A DNA stretch of 64,000 nt from Paulinella micropora (taxonomy: Eukaryota; Cercozoa; Imbricatea; Euglyphida): contig BJOX01000235.1 in assembly GCA_009731375.1 (NCBI GenBank), positions 697,180-761,179 on the forward strand, read 5' to 3'. This document shows positions 63,604-64,000 of this stretch, one piece after another. The notes below the pieces were generated by a model. It was not told the origin of the DNA, searched no databases, and saw only the letters and a program-made list of their open reading frames with translations. Positions within the stretch are counted from its first letter, which is position 1. Every line of letters starts with the position of its first letter. Made by a program: the position numbers and the translations under genes.

Positions 63604-64000
63604 TACTTCCTCTAAGGCATACTGATGCAGCTGATGGCACGATCCGTTTCCGGACATGAGCCTCCATGCCCTTGTTCGAGGTGCTCCATCCCCACCTAGT
63701 CAGTCTCTCGACTGATTATAGGGGCCACCGATGGAGCTCCTGAGGGCAAGACTACACTAAGCCGAGGTTATTCCGCAGTCCCAGCAACCTCTTGCAAGAC
63801 GTCACCGAATGTGCAAGTGCATACACCAAGCGCGGTTGCTGGAGCTGCCTCGAAACACCACCCATAACAATCTGGTGTCTGCTGGGTCCTGGGCTATCAA
63901 CCAGCATATGCGGAGTTTAAGATCTTTTACGCGCGCAACGACCCTCCTCCCCAGCATCTACCACCAAAGGGTTATGAGTTGGCGTCACAGTTTAACGCCT
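63602..64000 (-). mobile_element. S3 family element, inverted, cut by the window end
   Basis: Its 3' end (GAGGAAGTATAT on the minus strand) borders a TAA repeat. It matches 1-200 in its left-hand part and 48313-48730 and 49830-50239 throughout. Confidence 0.82.

Overview
This is eukaryotic nuclear DNA, very rich in simple repeats and retroelements. Protein genes are cut into tiny exons by GT-AG introns that consist largely of microsatellite, as in a unicellular alga or other protist. The species cannot be fixed from the sequence; a chromerid or other alveolate/stramenopile-type alga is only a guess. About twenty assembly gaps (N runs) occur, nearly all abutting poly-C/G, poly-A/T, GAA or ATT tracts.

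Layout. 1-6570: simple repeats with SINE-like pieces, a four-copy unit of about 45 bp, and a broken non-LTR reverse transcriptase (4242-5449). 6924-16512 (+): a DEDDh exonuclease gene with an RGG/poly-Q N terminus. Nine exons are visible and one is probably lost in the gap at 10961-11021. Partial copies of exons 2, 5, 6, 7 and 9 lie beside the originals, embedded in the intron microsatellites; exon 6 has 12 extra copies and exon 2 has 7. 16513-19340: non-coding, with GC-rich palindromic repeats and a short CCCTAA tract. 19341-23367 (+): a decayed Ty3/gypsy-type pol. 23926-34705 (-): element A, a decayed LTR retrotransposon. 35025-45413 (+): element B, a nearly intact relative of A, head-to-head with it, with 248-bp LTRs and a 4-bp target duplication. 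45667-45980: an AT-rich foldback. 46190-57780: an ATT-repeat domain holding an intact 1703-codon APE-type LINE and three short families (S1, S2, S3). 58100-59854 (-): a MAP kinase gene in eight visible exons. 61949-63108 (-): five small exons coding ankyrin repeats, possibly the 5' part of the same gene. 63384-64000: more S2 and S3.

Two themes tie the window together. First, introns made of microsatellite appear to drive tandem amplification of exon ends together with their 5' splice sites. Second, a LINE and its SINE-like partners seem to insert into ATT repeats and share a 3' tail. Elements A and B add an LTR retrotransposon family with an in-frame UGA between gag and pol, a CCCH finger in gag and a DTM protease motif.
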